Assembly (NCBI RefSeq): GCF_001748145.1
Contig: NZ_BCQA01000001.1
Coordinates: forward strand, 5,854,501 to 5,918,500
Origin: Bosea sp. BIWAKO-01
GTDB lineage: Bacteria > Pseudomonadota > Alphaproteobacteria > Rhizobiales > Beijerinckiaceae
DNA length: 64,000 nucleotides
Reading direction: 5' to 3'
Shown: positions 41,564 through 50,581 of the stretch, piece after piece
Layout: every line of letters begins with the position of its first letter
How positions within the stretch are numbered: the stretch's first letter is position 1
Program-made: the position numbers and the translations under genes
The notes under the pieces: generated by a model
Databases searched by the model: none
What the model saw: the letters and a program-made list of their open reading frames with translations, nothing else
What the model was told of the DNA's origin: nothing

Positions 41564-43731
41564 TACAGATCGACCGACATCGAGAGCCGGAAGGTGCGCG
41601 GCGCGCCGGCATAGAAGGTGCCGAACGAGGCGACGCTCGACCAGTATTTGCTATCGGCGACGTTCTGGACGGTGGCGCGGAAGGTCGTCTTGCGCCCGGC
41701 GATCTCGGTCGCATAGCGCGCGCCGAGATCGAACCGCGTCCATTCGGGCAGCGACTGGCTGTTGGCGGTGTTGATGAACTGCTTGCCGGTATGGATCAGC
41801 GTGCCCGTCAAGGTCAGCCCCTTCACCCAGGGCAGATCCCATTCGGCGCCGAGATTGAGCTGCATGGAGGGAACGCCGATCGGCCGGTTGCCGAGATTGG
41901 CCGCGAGGGCCGTCTTGGTCAGCTCCCCGTCGAGCAGGGTCGCACCGCCAAGCAGCCGAAGCTCGGGCGTGACCTCGCCATAGACATTCAGCTCGAGACC
42001 GCGCACGCGCTGCTCCCCGCTGACCGAAAAGAATCCGCTGCTGCTCAGCTCGGCACTTGGCCTGGTGATCTGGAAGGCGCTGATCCCGGCACCGAACGTG
42101 CCGAACTGCGCCTTCACGCCGGCCTCGTATTGCTTGGCCCGATAGGGTGCGAAGGCCTCGCCGGCATTGGTTGCATTGGTCGGCGCAATGTCGCCGCGGC
42201 TCAGCCCTTCGACATAGTTCGCATAGAGCGAGACGTTATTGAGCGGACGCAGCACGAGGCCGACCACCGGGGTCGTGGCCGCCTCGTCATAGGCCGAGGT
42301 CACCGCGCCGGTCGTGGTCGAATAGTTGTTCGTCGCCACGGATTGGCGACGCACCCCCAGCGTCAGCAGGATGCGCTCGTCCAGCACGGAGAGCGTATCG
42401 GCCAGCGCGACGCTGGTGAGATCGCTGTCCGAGGTCCTGGCGCGGGGGACGCGGGTCGCAAATTGCGGCTGGGTCAGCGCGGGAGCGTAGATGTTCGAGC
42501 TCACGGCCCGACCGACGGTCAGCGCCCGCTCGATCTCGTCGTGATAATAGGACGCCTGGAAGGCCAGCTCGTGCTTGACGAAACCCGTCTCGAAGCGGGC
42601 CCGAAGACCGCCCTCATAGATCTGCCGGCCGATCGCCAGATCGAGATATTGCGGGGTGTAGGTGACATCGCCTCGGCCGTTCAGGATCGTCGGCAGCGGC
42701 GAATTGCCGAAGAACCGGTCGACATGGGATTGCGAGCCGCCGGCATTGGCAAAGAGCGTCACGTTTTCAGTAAGATCGAACTCGTTCTTCAACAGAACCG
42801 AACCATCGTCGATCCTTGAATGCTCCCAGGGCTGGATCACGTTGCGACGCCCGCTCGGGGCGGCCGGCACCGCAACGCCGGGGCTCGCCAGGAAGGGCCG
42901 CGTCGGTGCATCCCAATAATCGCGTTGCGCCAGGACATAGAGCCAGCTGCGGAAGCGTTCTCCCTGATAGTCGAGCGCGAGTGAGCCGATGCCCGTGCCG
43001 TTATACTGCCGGTCGACCGCGGTATCGCCGCCGCGCAGGCTGCCATTGACCCGCACACCGAACTCGCGGCCCGCGCCATAGCGCCGGGCGATGTCGAACG
43101 TGGCGCCGCCATAAGCCTTGGAGGCGAACTCCGCGCCAACCCGGGTCAGATCGCCTTCCGCCCGCTTCGGCACCACGTTGATGATGCCGCCGACGCCGCC
43201 GTTCGGGGCGATGCCGCCGAGCGCCGCCGCGGGCCCCTTCAGGAGCTCGATCCGCTCGGCATAGTCGGTGAAGACGCGATAGTTCGGCGCGACACCAAAC
43301 ACGCCGTCGAAGGCGATCTCGCCATTATTGCCTTCTGAGATCGGAAAGCCGCGAATATTGAACGAATCCACGATGCCGCCTGATGGGTGCGAACTGCGCA
43401 CCGAGGGATCGAGGATCAGCGCATCGGCGACCGTCGCCGCCTGCAGGTTCCGGATCAGGGCCGCGGTGTAGCTCGTCATGTTGAACGGCGACTTCAGGGT
43501 CTGCGTATTGCCGAGCAGGCCGAGCCTGGCCCCTTCAGCCACCTGGCCGCCGGCAAAGGGGGGCGGGACCTCGCCCTTCATGCCCTGCCCGTCCACGATG
43601 ATCTCGTCGAGCTGCACCCGCGCGGGCGCAGCGTCCTGAGCCAAGGCGCCGGTTGCGCCCAGGCCGACCATCCCCATGCCCAGCAACGCCGGGACCACGC
43701 GGCTCACCATCGGATCGCTTCGAAGTTTCAT
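41563..43731 (-). CDS. TonB-dependent receptor, siderophore type
   Basis: A 722-aa outer-membrane receptor with signal peptide (cleavage near GALAQD), an N-terminal plug (about 60-190: NMTSYTAALIRNLQ, SFNIRGFPIS, RIELLKGPAAALGG) and a 22-strand barrel. It has the plug and barrel of ferric-siderophore receptors without a secretin/TonB-signalling N-terminal domain. The last residue is Leu rather than the common Phe. ATG 43731 has GAGGG upstream; a longer start 25 codons earlier is unlikely. It is coupled to the binding-protein gene and is probably iron regulated. Confidence 0.92.
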   Translation of the reverse strand: MKLRSDPMVSRVVPALLGMGMVGLGATGALAQDAAPARVQLDEIIVDGQGMKGEVPPPFAGGQVAEGARLGLLGNTQTLKSPFNMTSYTAALIRNLQAATVADALILDPSVRSSHPSGGIVDSFNIRGFPISEGNNGEIAFDGVFGVAPNYRVFTDYAERIELLKGPAAALGGIAPNGGVGGIINVVPKRAEGDLTRVGAEFASKAYGGATFDIARRYGAGREFGVRVNGSLRGGDTAVDRQYNGTGIGSLALDYQGERFRSWLYVLAQRDYWDAPTRPFLASPGVAVPAAPSGRRNVIQPWEHSRIDDGSVLLKNEFDLTENVTLFANAGGSQSHVDRFFGNSPLPTILNGRGDVTYTPQYLDLAIGRQIYEGGLRARFETGFVKHELAFQASYYHDEIERALTVGRAVSSNIYAPALTQPQFATRVPRARTSDSDLTSVALADTLSVLDERILLTLGVRRQSVATNNYSTTTGAVTSAYDEAATTPVVGLVLRPLNNVSLYANYVEGLSRGDIAPTNATNAGEAFAPYRAKQYEAGVKAQFGTFGAGISAFQITRPSAELSSSGFFSVSGEQRVRGLELNVYGEVTPELRLLGGATLLDGELTKTALAANLGNRPIGVPSMQLNLGAEWDLPWVKGLTLTGTLIHTGKQFINTANSQSLPEWTRFDLGARYATEIAGRKTTFRATVQNVADSKYWSSVASFGTFYAGAPRTFRLSMSVDL

Positions 43732-43884
43732 CACGCCCTCATGAAAATTCAGAACAGGCCGCATCGAACAATAGCGGCGTGCATCATGGAGCTTCGTATC
43801 GATCAATCCCTATTAACCGTCAACAACACGGGAATGATATACGAACATACATTTCACTTCTCATCTGAAATACAGATTATTACT

Positions 43885-43899
43885 TTTGAACAATTCAAA
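43885..43899. promoter_or_regulatory. Palindrome TTTGAA-N3-TTCAAA upstream of the receptor
   Basis: A 6+6-bp inverted repeat with a CAA spacer, 154 bases upstream of the receptor start. It could be an iron- or metabolite-responsive operator; no exact match to Fur, RirA or Irr boxes. Confidence 0.35.
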
Positions 43900-44038
43900 C
43901 ATGACTACGAAGAGCGAAAATAATTTCGAACATACAACCACTTAACGCGAGCCCATCTCGGCCCAAAACGGATCATGCACCCCGGTGCAGGCCCCAGCCC
44001 GTTCCTGCCGGGCACTCGCGCCGGATTCGCAGAGGCCA

Positions 44039-44075
44039 GTCGATTTCAATTTTTGCAGGCCGCCCGGACAAAATC
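44039..44075 (+). repeat. Half-element related to the 50-kb palindrome
   Basis: GTCGATTTCAAT at 44039-44050 is identical in both arms of the palindrome at 50003-50113, and similarity continues for about 20 bases (TTTTTGCAGGCCGCC against TTATTGGAGGCGGAG). It lies just past the 3' end of the LysR gene. Confidence 0.6.
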
Positions 44076-44113
44076 AGAGGCAGCAGGCTCGACCTGGCGA
44101 GAGGGCGGCGGGG

Positions 44114-45016
44114 TCAGGCCGCGTAGAGGCGGACGAGATCGCGCGCGGACGAGATTTCGTCGCAGATCCACTCATCGACCAGCTTGACCTCGCGCCGGCG
44201 CCGCATGTCGGGCGGACGGACGAGGTAATAGGAGGCGCCGGTCGGCACCGCCTTGCGCAGCGGCACGACGAGCCTGCCGGCCTGGATCGCCTCATGGGCG
44301 AGCACGACATCGGTCATGGCGACGCCCAGGCCCGCTTCCGCGGCGCTGAGCGCCATGTCGAGGGCGTCGAAATCGAGGCCGCTGCGCGGATCGAGATTCG
44401 TCCCCGATTTCTCCGTCCAGGTCGCCCAGTCCTGCCGATCGGGCAAGGGGTGGAGCAGAGTCGCCTGGGCCAGATCGGTCTCGCTGGCCTGGCGCCCGGC
44501 GAGATAGCCCGGCGCGCAGACCGGGAGGATCCATTCCGCATAGAGCTCGGTCGTGTAGTCGCGCGGCCAGTTGCCGACGCCATAGCGGATGCCGAGATCG
44601 GCATCGGTGTCGTTCAGCGTCATGTCGTTCAGGCGCGTCTGGACATTCACCTTGATCAGCGGGTGCCGCTCCTGGAAGGAGCGCAGCCGCGGCAGCAGCC
44701 AGCGCAGCGCGAAGGTCGGCAGCACCTTGATGGTCACGGCCTCGCGGTCGTTCTGGAAGGGGTTCACCGCATTGGCGATGTGGTCGAACGCCTCCTTGAC
44801 GCTGACCGCGAGCCGCTGGCCCGCATCGGTGATCTCCAGGCCATTGTGATTGCGCAGGAAGAGCTGAGCGCCGAGCTGCTCCTCCAGGATGCGGACCTGG
44901 CGGCTCACCGCGCTCTCGCTGACATGCAACGCGAGCGCGGCCTTCTTGATGCTGAGCTCGGCTGCCACGATCTCGAAGCAGCGCAGCGCATTCAGCGAGG
45001 GGAGCCTGCGGGTCAA
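44114..45016 (-). CDS. LysR-family regulator, GcvA-like
   Basis: A 300-aa regulator. The N-terminal winged helix carries LNALRCFEIVAAELSIKKAALALHVSESAVSRQ; the effector domain follows with TFALRWLLPRL and the GcvA-subgroup TDADLGIRYGVGNWP. The start is TTG 45016 with GGAGG nine bases upstream. Downstream genes on the other side are a dipeptide-type importer and flavoprotein, so it is the likely controller of the 44-54 kb catabolic cluster. Confidence 0.88.
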   Translation of the reverse strand: MTRRLPSLNALRCFEIVAAELSIKKAALALHVSESAVSRQVRILEEQLGAQLFLRNHNGLEITDAGQRLAVSVKEAFDHIANAVNPFQNDREAVTIKVLPTFALRWLLPRLRSFQERHPLIKVNVQTRLNDMTLNDTDADLGIRYGVGNWPRDYTTELYAEWILPVCAPGYLAGRQASETDLAQATLLHPLPDRQDWATWTEKSGTNLDPRSGLDFDALDMALSAAEAGLGVAMTDVVLAHEAIQAGRLVVPLRKAVPTGASYYLVRPPDMRRRREVKLVDEWICDEISSARDLVRLYAA

Positions 45017-45090
45017 AGCGACCTCCTGCTAAGTGTTCGGGTCGCGCCGCCGGCCACGCCAGAGGGCGTCACCACGCCCGAGCGACCTCT

Positions 45091-45981
45091 TCAGCTGATC
45101 TCCATGCGCGGGTCGAGGGCATCCCTCAGGCCATCACCAACGAAATTGAAGCTGGTCACCGCCAGTGTAATGGCGAGACCGGGCATGATGGCAAGCCAGG
45201 GCGCGCTCGACAGATAGATCTGCGCGTTGTTCAGCATATTGCCCCAGCTCGCGTTGGGCGGCTGGATGCCGTAGCCGAGAAAGCTGACATAGGATTCGAG
45301 CAGGATCGCCTTGGCGACATTGAGCGTGGCGGCGACCACGATCGACGCGACCGCATTCGGCAGGAGGTTGCGCCACATGATCCGGAAGCTCGACGCCCCC
45401 ATCGCCCTCGCCGCGACCGCGTAATCCTGGTCGCGCAGCGCCCTGATCTGCGCCTCGACGATGCGCGCGACATTCATCCAGGAGGTCGCCGCGATCAGCA
45501 GGGTCATCGAGAGCAGGCCGGGCTTGACCAGCGCGGCCAGCGCCAGGAGCAGGAAGATCGTCGGAAAGCACAGGATCGCATCGACGAAGCGCATCAAGAG
45601 CGAGCCGATGATGCCGCCGTAATAGCCCGCGATCATGCCGACGCCGGTTCCGGCTGCGATCGCGATCGCCATGGCGGTGAAGCCGATCGCGAGCGAGATC
45701 CGCCCGCCCATCATCAGCCGGGCGAGAATGTCGCGGCCGAGTTCGTCGGTGCCCAGAACATGGGCGCCGGAAAGCGGCGGCGCGAAGCGATGCATCACAT
45801 CGATATGGGTGTCGTTGAACGGCAGGAGATAGGGCCCCAGGAAGGACCCGAGCACCAGGATCGCGATGGTGGCTGCCCCCGCCATCGCCAGCTTGTGGCG
45901 CCGGAAGCGGCTCCAGGCACTCTTGTGCTCACTGCCTGCGCGGGTGTCGGCCAGGTCGATCAGGCCCGTTGCGTCGGTCAT
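45091..45981 (-). CDS. Dipeptide/oligopeptide ABC permease, DppC type
   Basis: A 296-aa inner-membrane permease with an N-terminal helix (AMAGAATIAILVLGSFLGPYL), the periplasmic GAHVLGTDELGRDILARLM motif of DppC/OppC proteins and the EAA loop (RAMGASSFRIMWRNLLPNAVA). Typical length. It begins three bases after the DppB-type gene stop. No DppD or DppF ATPase gene is present. Confidence 0.93.
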   Translation of the reverse strand: MTDATGLIDLADTRAGSEHKSAWSRFRRHKLAMAGAATIAILVLGSFLGPYLLPFNDTHIDVMHRFAPPLSGAHVLGTDELGRDILARLMMGGRISLAIGFTAMAIAIAAGTGVGMIAGYYGGIIGSLLMRFVDAILCFPTIFLLLALAALVKPGLLSMTLLIAATSWMNVARIVEAQIRALRDQDYAVAARAMGASSFRIMWRNLLPNAVASIVVAATLNVAKAILLESYVSFLGYGIQPPNASWGNMLNNAQIYLSSAPWLAIMPGLAITLAVTSFNFVGDGLRDALDPRMEIS

Positions 45982-45984
45982 GGC

Positions 45985-46935
45985 TCAGCCCATCCGGATG
46001 CGCGGATCAGCCACCGCGTAGAGCATGTCGGCCAGCAGCGACCCGAGCAGGACCATCACGGCCGAGAACATCAGGATGCCCATGACCACGGGATAGTCGC
46101 GATATTCCACGGAATCGAGGAAGAGCCGCCCCATTCCCGGCCAGGTGAAGACCGTCTCCGTCACCAGCGCGCCGCCGAGCAGCGTCGGGAACTGCAGGCC
46201 CGCCAGCGTGATCAGCGGCAGCAGCGCATTGCGCATCGCATGGCCGCGCAGCACCGCCTGCTCCGGCAAGCCCTTGGCGCGGGCGGTCCGGATATAGTCC
46301 TGGCCGATCACGTCGAGCATGGCCGAGCGCATGAAGCGGGCCCAGATCGCGGTCTCGACCAGCGCCAGCACGAGCGCCGGCGCGATCAGATGATGCGCGA
46401 CATCGAGAAAGGAGCCGTCGCCGATGGTCTGGCGATTGCCGGCCGGCAGCCAGCCGAGCTGTACCGAGAACAGGTAGATCGCGATCAGCCCGAACCAGAA
46501 GGTCGGGATCGAAAGCGCCACCATGGCGCCGACGGTCGCCACCATGTCGAAGATGGAATAGCGCCGGATCGCGCCGAGGATGCCGATCCAGCAGCCAAGC
46601 GCGATGGCGATCAGCGTCGAGACAGCCATCAGCTCGAAGGTGGCGCGCAGATGCGAGCCGATGACGCTCCAGACCGGGCTGTTGTCGCGGAAGGAGCGGC
46701 CCCAGTCGCCGCTCAGCATGCGCAGCAGCCAGTCCCAGTACTGCACCGGCAAGGGCCGATCGAGCCCGAGCTGGCGAGCGATGCGGTCGAGATCCTCCTG
46801 CGACATCTGGGCGGACTGGGCGAATTGCGACATCGGCCCGCCCGGCGCGAGATAGAGGATCGCAAAGCCGATCATCGAGACGATGGTCAGCAGGATGAGG
46901 GACTGCCAGAGCCGCCTCAGGAGAAAGGGGATCAT
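45985..46935 (-). CDS. Dipeptide/oligopeptide ABC permease, DppB type
   Basis: A 316-aa permease with six helices. The first helix is LWQSLILLTIVSMIGFAIL; the family motifs PVQYWDWLLRMLSGDWG, RFMRSAMLDVIGQDYIRTARAKGL (EAA loop) and FTWPGMGRLFLDSVEYRDYP are present. It forms the channel with the DppC-type partner. It follows the binding-protein gene by 10 bases. Confidence 0.94.
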   Translation of the reverse strand: MIPFLLRRLWQSLILLTIVSMIGFAILYLAPGGPMSQFAQSAQMSQEDLDRIARQLGLDRPLPVQYWDWLLRMLSGDWGRSFRDNSPVWSVIGSHLRATFELMAVSTLIAIALGCWIGILGAIRRYSIFDMVATVGAMVALSIPTFWFGLIAIYLFSVQLGWLPAGNRQTIGDGSFLDVAHHLIAPALVLALVETAIWARFMRSAMLDVIGQDYIRTARAKGLPEQAVLRGHAMRNALLPLITLAGLQFPTLLGGALVTETVFTWPGMGRLFLDSVEYRDYPVVMGILMFSAVMVLLGSLLADMLYAVADPRIRMG

Positions 46936-46945
46936 CAGCGCCCGC

Positions 46946-48616
46946 TCACGAAGCCCAGAACCAGCTGCGCATGTTCCAGCAATTCGAGGAGCAGTTGATA
47001 TTGGCGGCGAAGCCCTGCAGCCCGTCCTTGATGCCTTCGGCCATCACCGTCTGGTAGATCGGCAGCAGGACGAGATCGTCGCGGATGATCTTCTGGATCT
47101 TGCCATAGGTCGCCTTGCGCTGCGCCTGGTCGAACTGGCTCGCGCCCTCGGCCAGCAGTCGGTCGATCTCGGGGTTCTGGTACTGATAGGTGTTCAGGCC
47201 GCTGCCGGCCTTGGCCGGGATCGCCTTGCTGCTGAAGCGCGGCGTCACGTCCGGGTCGTTGCCGAGCATGAAGTTCGAGCCGACCATCACGGATTCGAAT
47301 TTCGACTTCTGCCAGAACTCGCCCCAGATCACGGCGCCCGGCATGTTGTTGATGCGCATGGCGACGCCAAGCGTCCGCCAATCCTGCATCAGGAGCTGCT
47401 GCGACTGCTCGCGGCCGGGATTGCCGACCGTGGTCGAGTTGGCGAATTCGAGGCGCACGCCGTTTTTCTGCCGGATGCCGTCGGAGCCACGGGCCCAGCC
47501 GGCAGCATCGAGCAGCGCATTGGCTTTGGCCGGATCATGGCGTTGCGCCGGCAGGCTGGGATCATAGGCCCAGGATTGCTGCGGCAGGAAGGACTCGGTC
47601 GGCACGGGAAGGCCGTAATACAAGGCCTCGATCCGCGCCTGCTTGTTCATGCCGAGATAGAGCGCTTCCCGGACCGCCTTGTCGGCGAAGGGGGCGAATT
47701 CGAGGTTGAGCGCGATATGCTCGATGAAGGCGGTCGGCGAGAGCGAGAGCTTGCGGCCGCGCAGGCCTTGCGCCTCCTTGACGAAATGGGCGGAGATGCC
47801 GCTGAGCCCGAGATAGTCGATCTGCCCGGTCCGGAACTGCGTGTAGAGCATCGTCAGGTCGGGGATGTATTTGAAGACGACCCGCTCGAGATAGGGGCCC
47901 TCGCCGTGATGGGCCGGGTTGGCCTGGAGCAGCAGATGGTCGCCCGCGACGCGCTCGCCCCAGCGGAAGGCGCCGGTGCCGACGGGTGCGCTGTTGAACG
48001 GCGCGGTGTTGGGATCCTGCGCCTTCTCCAGGATGTGCCTGGGCACGATGAAGGTCAGCGCCAGGATCGAGAGATAGGGCGAATAGGCGCTCTCCATGCG
48101 CCAATGGATCTCGTCGGGCGCGACGACGGTGATCTCCCTGACGAGGCTGTGGCCGACGCGGTTGCGGACCCTGAAGCCGGGCGTATTGATCAGGTCGAGC
48201 GTGTATTTGACGTCCTCGGCCGTGAACGGCGTACCGTCATGCCATTTCACGTCCCGGCGCAGCTTGATCTTCCAGACCAGCCCATCGGCGGACAGCCCAC
48301 CATTTTCGACGCTCGGGACCTCGCTCGCGAGATCGGCGACGAGCCTGCCCTGTGGATCGATCGACCAGAGCGGGTTGAAGAGCTGCCACCAGACGCCCTG
48401 GTCGACCTCGCTGCCCGGCATCAGCGGATTGAAGACGGTCGGTTCCTGCGAGATGCCCGCGATCACTTGGCCGCGCGGCTTTTGCGGCGGCACCAATGGG
48501 CGGGCCTGCGCATATGCGCCCCCGAGACCGCCAAGCAGCGAGGCTGCTCCGGCGCCGAGCCCGAGGCCGAGAAGTTCACGGCGGCTCGTGCCGCGGCCTG
48601 CCTTGCTATCGATCAT
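46946..48616 (-). CDS. Dipeptide/oligopeptide ABC substrate-binding protein (SBP_bac_5)
   Basis: A 556-aa periplasmic protein with a twin-arginine signal (TSRRELLGLGLGAGAASLLGG). The family-5 binding protein fold shows WKIKLRRDVKWHDGTPFTAEDV and ALNLEFAPFADKAVREALYLGM. Such proteins bind peptides, opines, nickel or glycosides. It heads the importer operon DppB-DppC, whose ATPases are missing. The neighbourhood of amine-oxidising enzymes points to a nitrogen-containing ligand. Confidence 0.92.
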   Translation of the reverse strand: MIDSKAGRGTSRRELLGLGLGAGAASLLGGLGGAYAQARPLVPPQKPRGQVIAGISQEPTVFNPLMPGSEVDQGVWWQLFNPLWSIDPQGRLVADLASEVPSVENGGLSADGLVWKIKLRRDVKWHDGTPFTAEDVKYTLDLINTPGFRVRNRVGHSLVREITVVAPDEIHWRMESAYSPYLSILALTFIVPRHILEKAQDPNTAPFNSAPVGTGAFRWGERVAGDHLLLQANPAHHGEGPYLERVVFKYIPDLTMLYTQFRTGQIDYLGLSGISAHFVKEAQGLRGRKLSLSPTAFIEHIALNLEFAPFADKAVREALYLGMNKQARIEALYYGLPVPTESFLPQQSWAYDPSLPAQRHDPAKANALLDAAGWARGSDGIRQKNGVRLEFANSTTVGNPGREQSQQLLMQDWRTLGVAMRINNMPGAVIWGEFWQKSKFESVMVGSNFMLGNDPDVTPRFSSKAIPAKAGSGLNTYQYQNPEIDRLLAEGASQFDQAQRKATYGKIQKIIRDDLVLLPIYQTVMAEGIKDGLQGFAANINCSSNCWNMRSWFWAS

Positions 48617-48785
48617 CGCATTATCCCCTTTTATCCTTACGGGCTGTGTTCAGCCTCGAATGATCGCCGGCCGCTGCCGGCAAAGGCCCTCGATCGCCGC
48701 GCATCCGTTCGGATGCAGGAGCGGCGATCCGGATTCTTGTTCGAGCATTGGTTTCCTCCGGAAACCGGATCTCCGTCCGATGCCC

Positions 48786-49922
48786 TCAGGCCGCCCGCCG
48801 CAACCCGTCCCGCATCGGCGAAAGATCAGCCTCGGTGACGCCGAGTTCGCCGAATTTCGACGGCAGGTCACGGCCATCCATGATCGCGGCGATCGCCTGC
48901 CCCATGGCCGGTGAGGTCAGAATGCCGCAACCGCCCTGCCCCGCCAGCCAGTAGAAGCCCGGCGCGTCCGGGCGCGTGCCGGCCACCGGGTTCTTGTCGG
49001 CGACGAAGCTGCGCAGGCCCGCCCATTGGCTCAGCGGCCGGCCGACCCGCAAAAGCGTATCCTGCTCGATATTCTCGATCGCCTGGGCGACATCCATGTC
49101 GTCGGGATAGACATCGCCCGGCTCGGTCGGCACTGCGTCAGCCAGGCTGCCCATCAGGCAGCCGGTTTCCGGCTTCACATACCAGCCGTAGCCGACATTG
49201 CTGACATGTGGCCAGTCGCGCGTATCGAAGCCGGACTGCAGCGCGAAGGTAAAGGCGGTGCGCCGGTGCGGCACCACGCCCAACGCGCCAAGGCCGGCGA
49301 GCCGCGTGACCTCGTCGACCCAGGCGCCGGCCGCATTGAGCAGCAGCGGGGCGCGCAGCTCGCGATCGCCCAGGCGCACCGACCAGAACTCGCCCTCGCG
49401 GCGGATCGACTGGATATCGGCCTTCGTCAGGAGCGTGGCGCCATTGGCCTTCGCACCGCGCAGATAGCCCTGCAGCAAGGCGTTGACGTCGATATCCATC
49501 GCGTCGGGCTCGTAGACGCCGGCATCGACCTTGTCGGCGACCAAGGCCGGGAAATGCGCGAGCGCGGCGGGGCCGTCGAGATAGTCGGCGCGGGCGCCGA
49601 CGGAGTGGAGATTGTCGCGCAGGCGGATGAGCGCCGCCTCCTGGCCCGCCTTCGCGACTGTCAGGCAACCGCGCGGCGTCATGATCGGGTGATCGGTGAA
49701 GCCCTCGGGCGGCGTCTCCAGGAAGGCGCGGCTCGCCTGCGCCATCTTGCGCATCGTCGTGGCGCTGATCCCGACGGTGAACTGCGCCGCGGTGCGGCCG
49801 GAGCTGTGATAGCTGAAATGCTCCTCACGCTCGATCACGGCGACCGAGCCATGGGCGGAGAGGAAATAGGCGGCTGACGCGCCCGCTATCCCGCCGCCGA
49901 TGATGATGACGTCAACCTGCAT
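48786..49922 (-). CDS. FAD-dependent D-amino-acid dehydrogenase, D-arginine dehydrogenase (DauA)-like
   Basis: A 378-aa flavoprotein of the DAO fold with GGGIAGASAAYFLSAHG at the start. Long stretches recall the D-arginine dehydrogenase DauA: YHSSGRTAAQ, DIDVNALLQGYLRGAK, LNAAGAWVDE, WAGLRSFVADKNPVAG and YWLAGQGGCGI. It would oxidise an amino acid to an imino acid with electrons to the respiratory chain. From memory, the P. aeruginosa enzyme reads AAHYTVAY where this one reads AAQFTVGI, so active-site His48 and Tyr53 appear replaced and the substrate is likely different. It points away from RidA across the palindrome. Confidence 0.8.
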   Translation of the reverse strand: MQVDVIIIGGGIAGASAAYFLSAHGSVAVIEREEHFSYHSSGRTAAQFTVGISATTMRKMAQASRAFLETPPEGFTDHPIMTPRGCLTVAKAGQEAALIRLRDNLHSVGARADYLDGPAALAHFPALVADKVDAGVYEPDAMDIDVNALLQGYLRGAKANGATLLTKADIQSIRREGEFWSVRLGDRELRAPLLLNAAGAWVDEVTRLAGLGALGVVPHRRTAFTFALQSGFDTRDWPHVSNVGYGWYVKPETGCLMGSLADAVPTEPGDVYPDDMDVAQAIENIEQDTLLRVGRPLSQWAGLRSFVADKNPVAGTRPDAPGFYWLAGQGGCGILTSPAMGQAIAAIMDGRDLPSKFGELGVTEADLSPMRDGLRRAA

Positions 49923-50002
49923 CGGCCGAACGCTTTCCTGCACTGCTGCCTGGCAACCGACGACCGGTTGCGCTGATCTGAAGGAGGGCACCGGGACGCC
50001 GG

Positions 50003-50113
50003 CTTGTCGATTTCAATAATTCGAGGTCGAGGGCTGAAAAACTGGAACCACCCCGGGCCAAGTTTCCGGACCGAATTTCTGGCCCTCCGCCTCCAATAAT
50101 TGAAATCGACAAG
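50003..50113. repeat. Large imperfect palindrome in the divergent promoter region
   Basis: CTTGTCGATTTCAAT (50003-50017) and ATTGAAATCGACAAG (50099-50113) are perfectly complementary over 15 bp. Complementarity continues inward with mismatches (TCGAGGTCGAGGGC against GCCCTCCGCCTCCA) towards a CCCGGG centre near 50053. It occupies most of the 245 bases between the DauA-like and RidA genes. Confidence 0.8.
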
Positions 50114-50167
50114 GCGCCCGTCGCTGCGCTCCCTCATGGCGCAAGCCAACGTCATGCGAAAGCGATC

Positions 50168-50581
50168 ATGAGCGACACCAGACCATCAGCGGGCGGGCGG
50201 CGCCTGATATCCTCGGGCAGTGAATTCGAGCAGACCTATAGCTACAGCCGGGCCGTGGTCGTCGGGCACCATGTCATGCTCTCGGGCACGACCGGCTACG
50301 ACTACGCCTCGAGCACGCTGGCCAAGGGCGCGCGCGAACAGACCCTGCAGCTCTTCCGCAATGCCTCGGCGGCCTTTTCGCAGGCCGGCGCGACGCTCGC
50401 CGATGTCGTGCGGGTGCGGATGTATCTTTCGCAGGCCGAGCACTACGAAGAGATCATGGCCGTCTTCGCCGAGACTTTTCGGGGCGTGAACCCGGCCTGC
50501 ACGACGGTCGAGGCCGGGCTGTTCGACCCGGAGATCTTCGTCGAGATGGACATGGATGCCATCCTCGATGTCCGCGCTTAG
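50168..50581 (+). CDS. RidA-family (YjgF/UK114) imine deaminase
   Basis: A 137-aa protein with the Rid fold: FEQTYSYSRAVVVGHHVMLSGTTGYD, the helix FRNASAAFSQAGATLADVV, and the conserved arginine in RVRMYLS. RidA-type enzymes hydrolyse reactive imine/enamine intermediates, often made by amino-acid oxidases or dehydratases. Its position between two FAD amine oxidoreductases strongly suggests that it hydrolyses their imine products. It is the first gene of the rightward operon; the next gene starts inside its last codons. Confidence 0.88.
   Translation: MSDTRPSAGGRRLISSGSEFEQTYSYSRAVVVGHHVMLSGTTGYDYASSTLAKGAREQTLQLFRNASAAFSQAGATLADVVRVRMYLSQAEHYEEIMAVFAETFRGVNPACTTVEAGLFDPEIFVEMDMDAILDVRA

Larger units (their letters stand above)
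43732..44113. other. AT-rich upstream region of the TonB receptor
   Basis: No supported gene. Bases 43780-43945 are far richer in A/T than the rest and are the receptor's promoter region. Features are the palindrome at 43885-43899 and the repeat half-element near 44039-44075. Confidence 0.5.

Noticed and set aside
43741..43980. Cobalamin riboswitch upstream of the TonB receptor
   Set aside because: I found no B12-box sequence or matching fold; the region is simply AT-rich.
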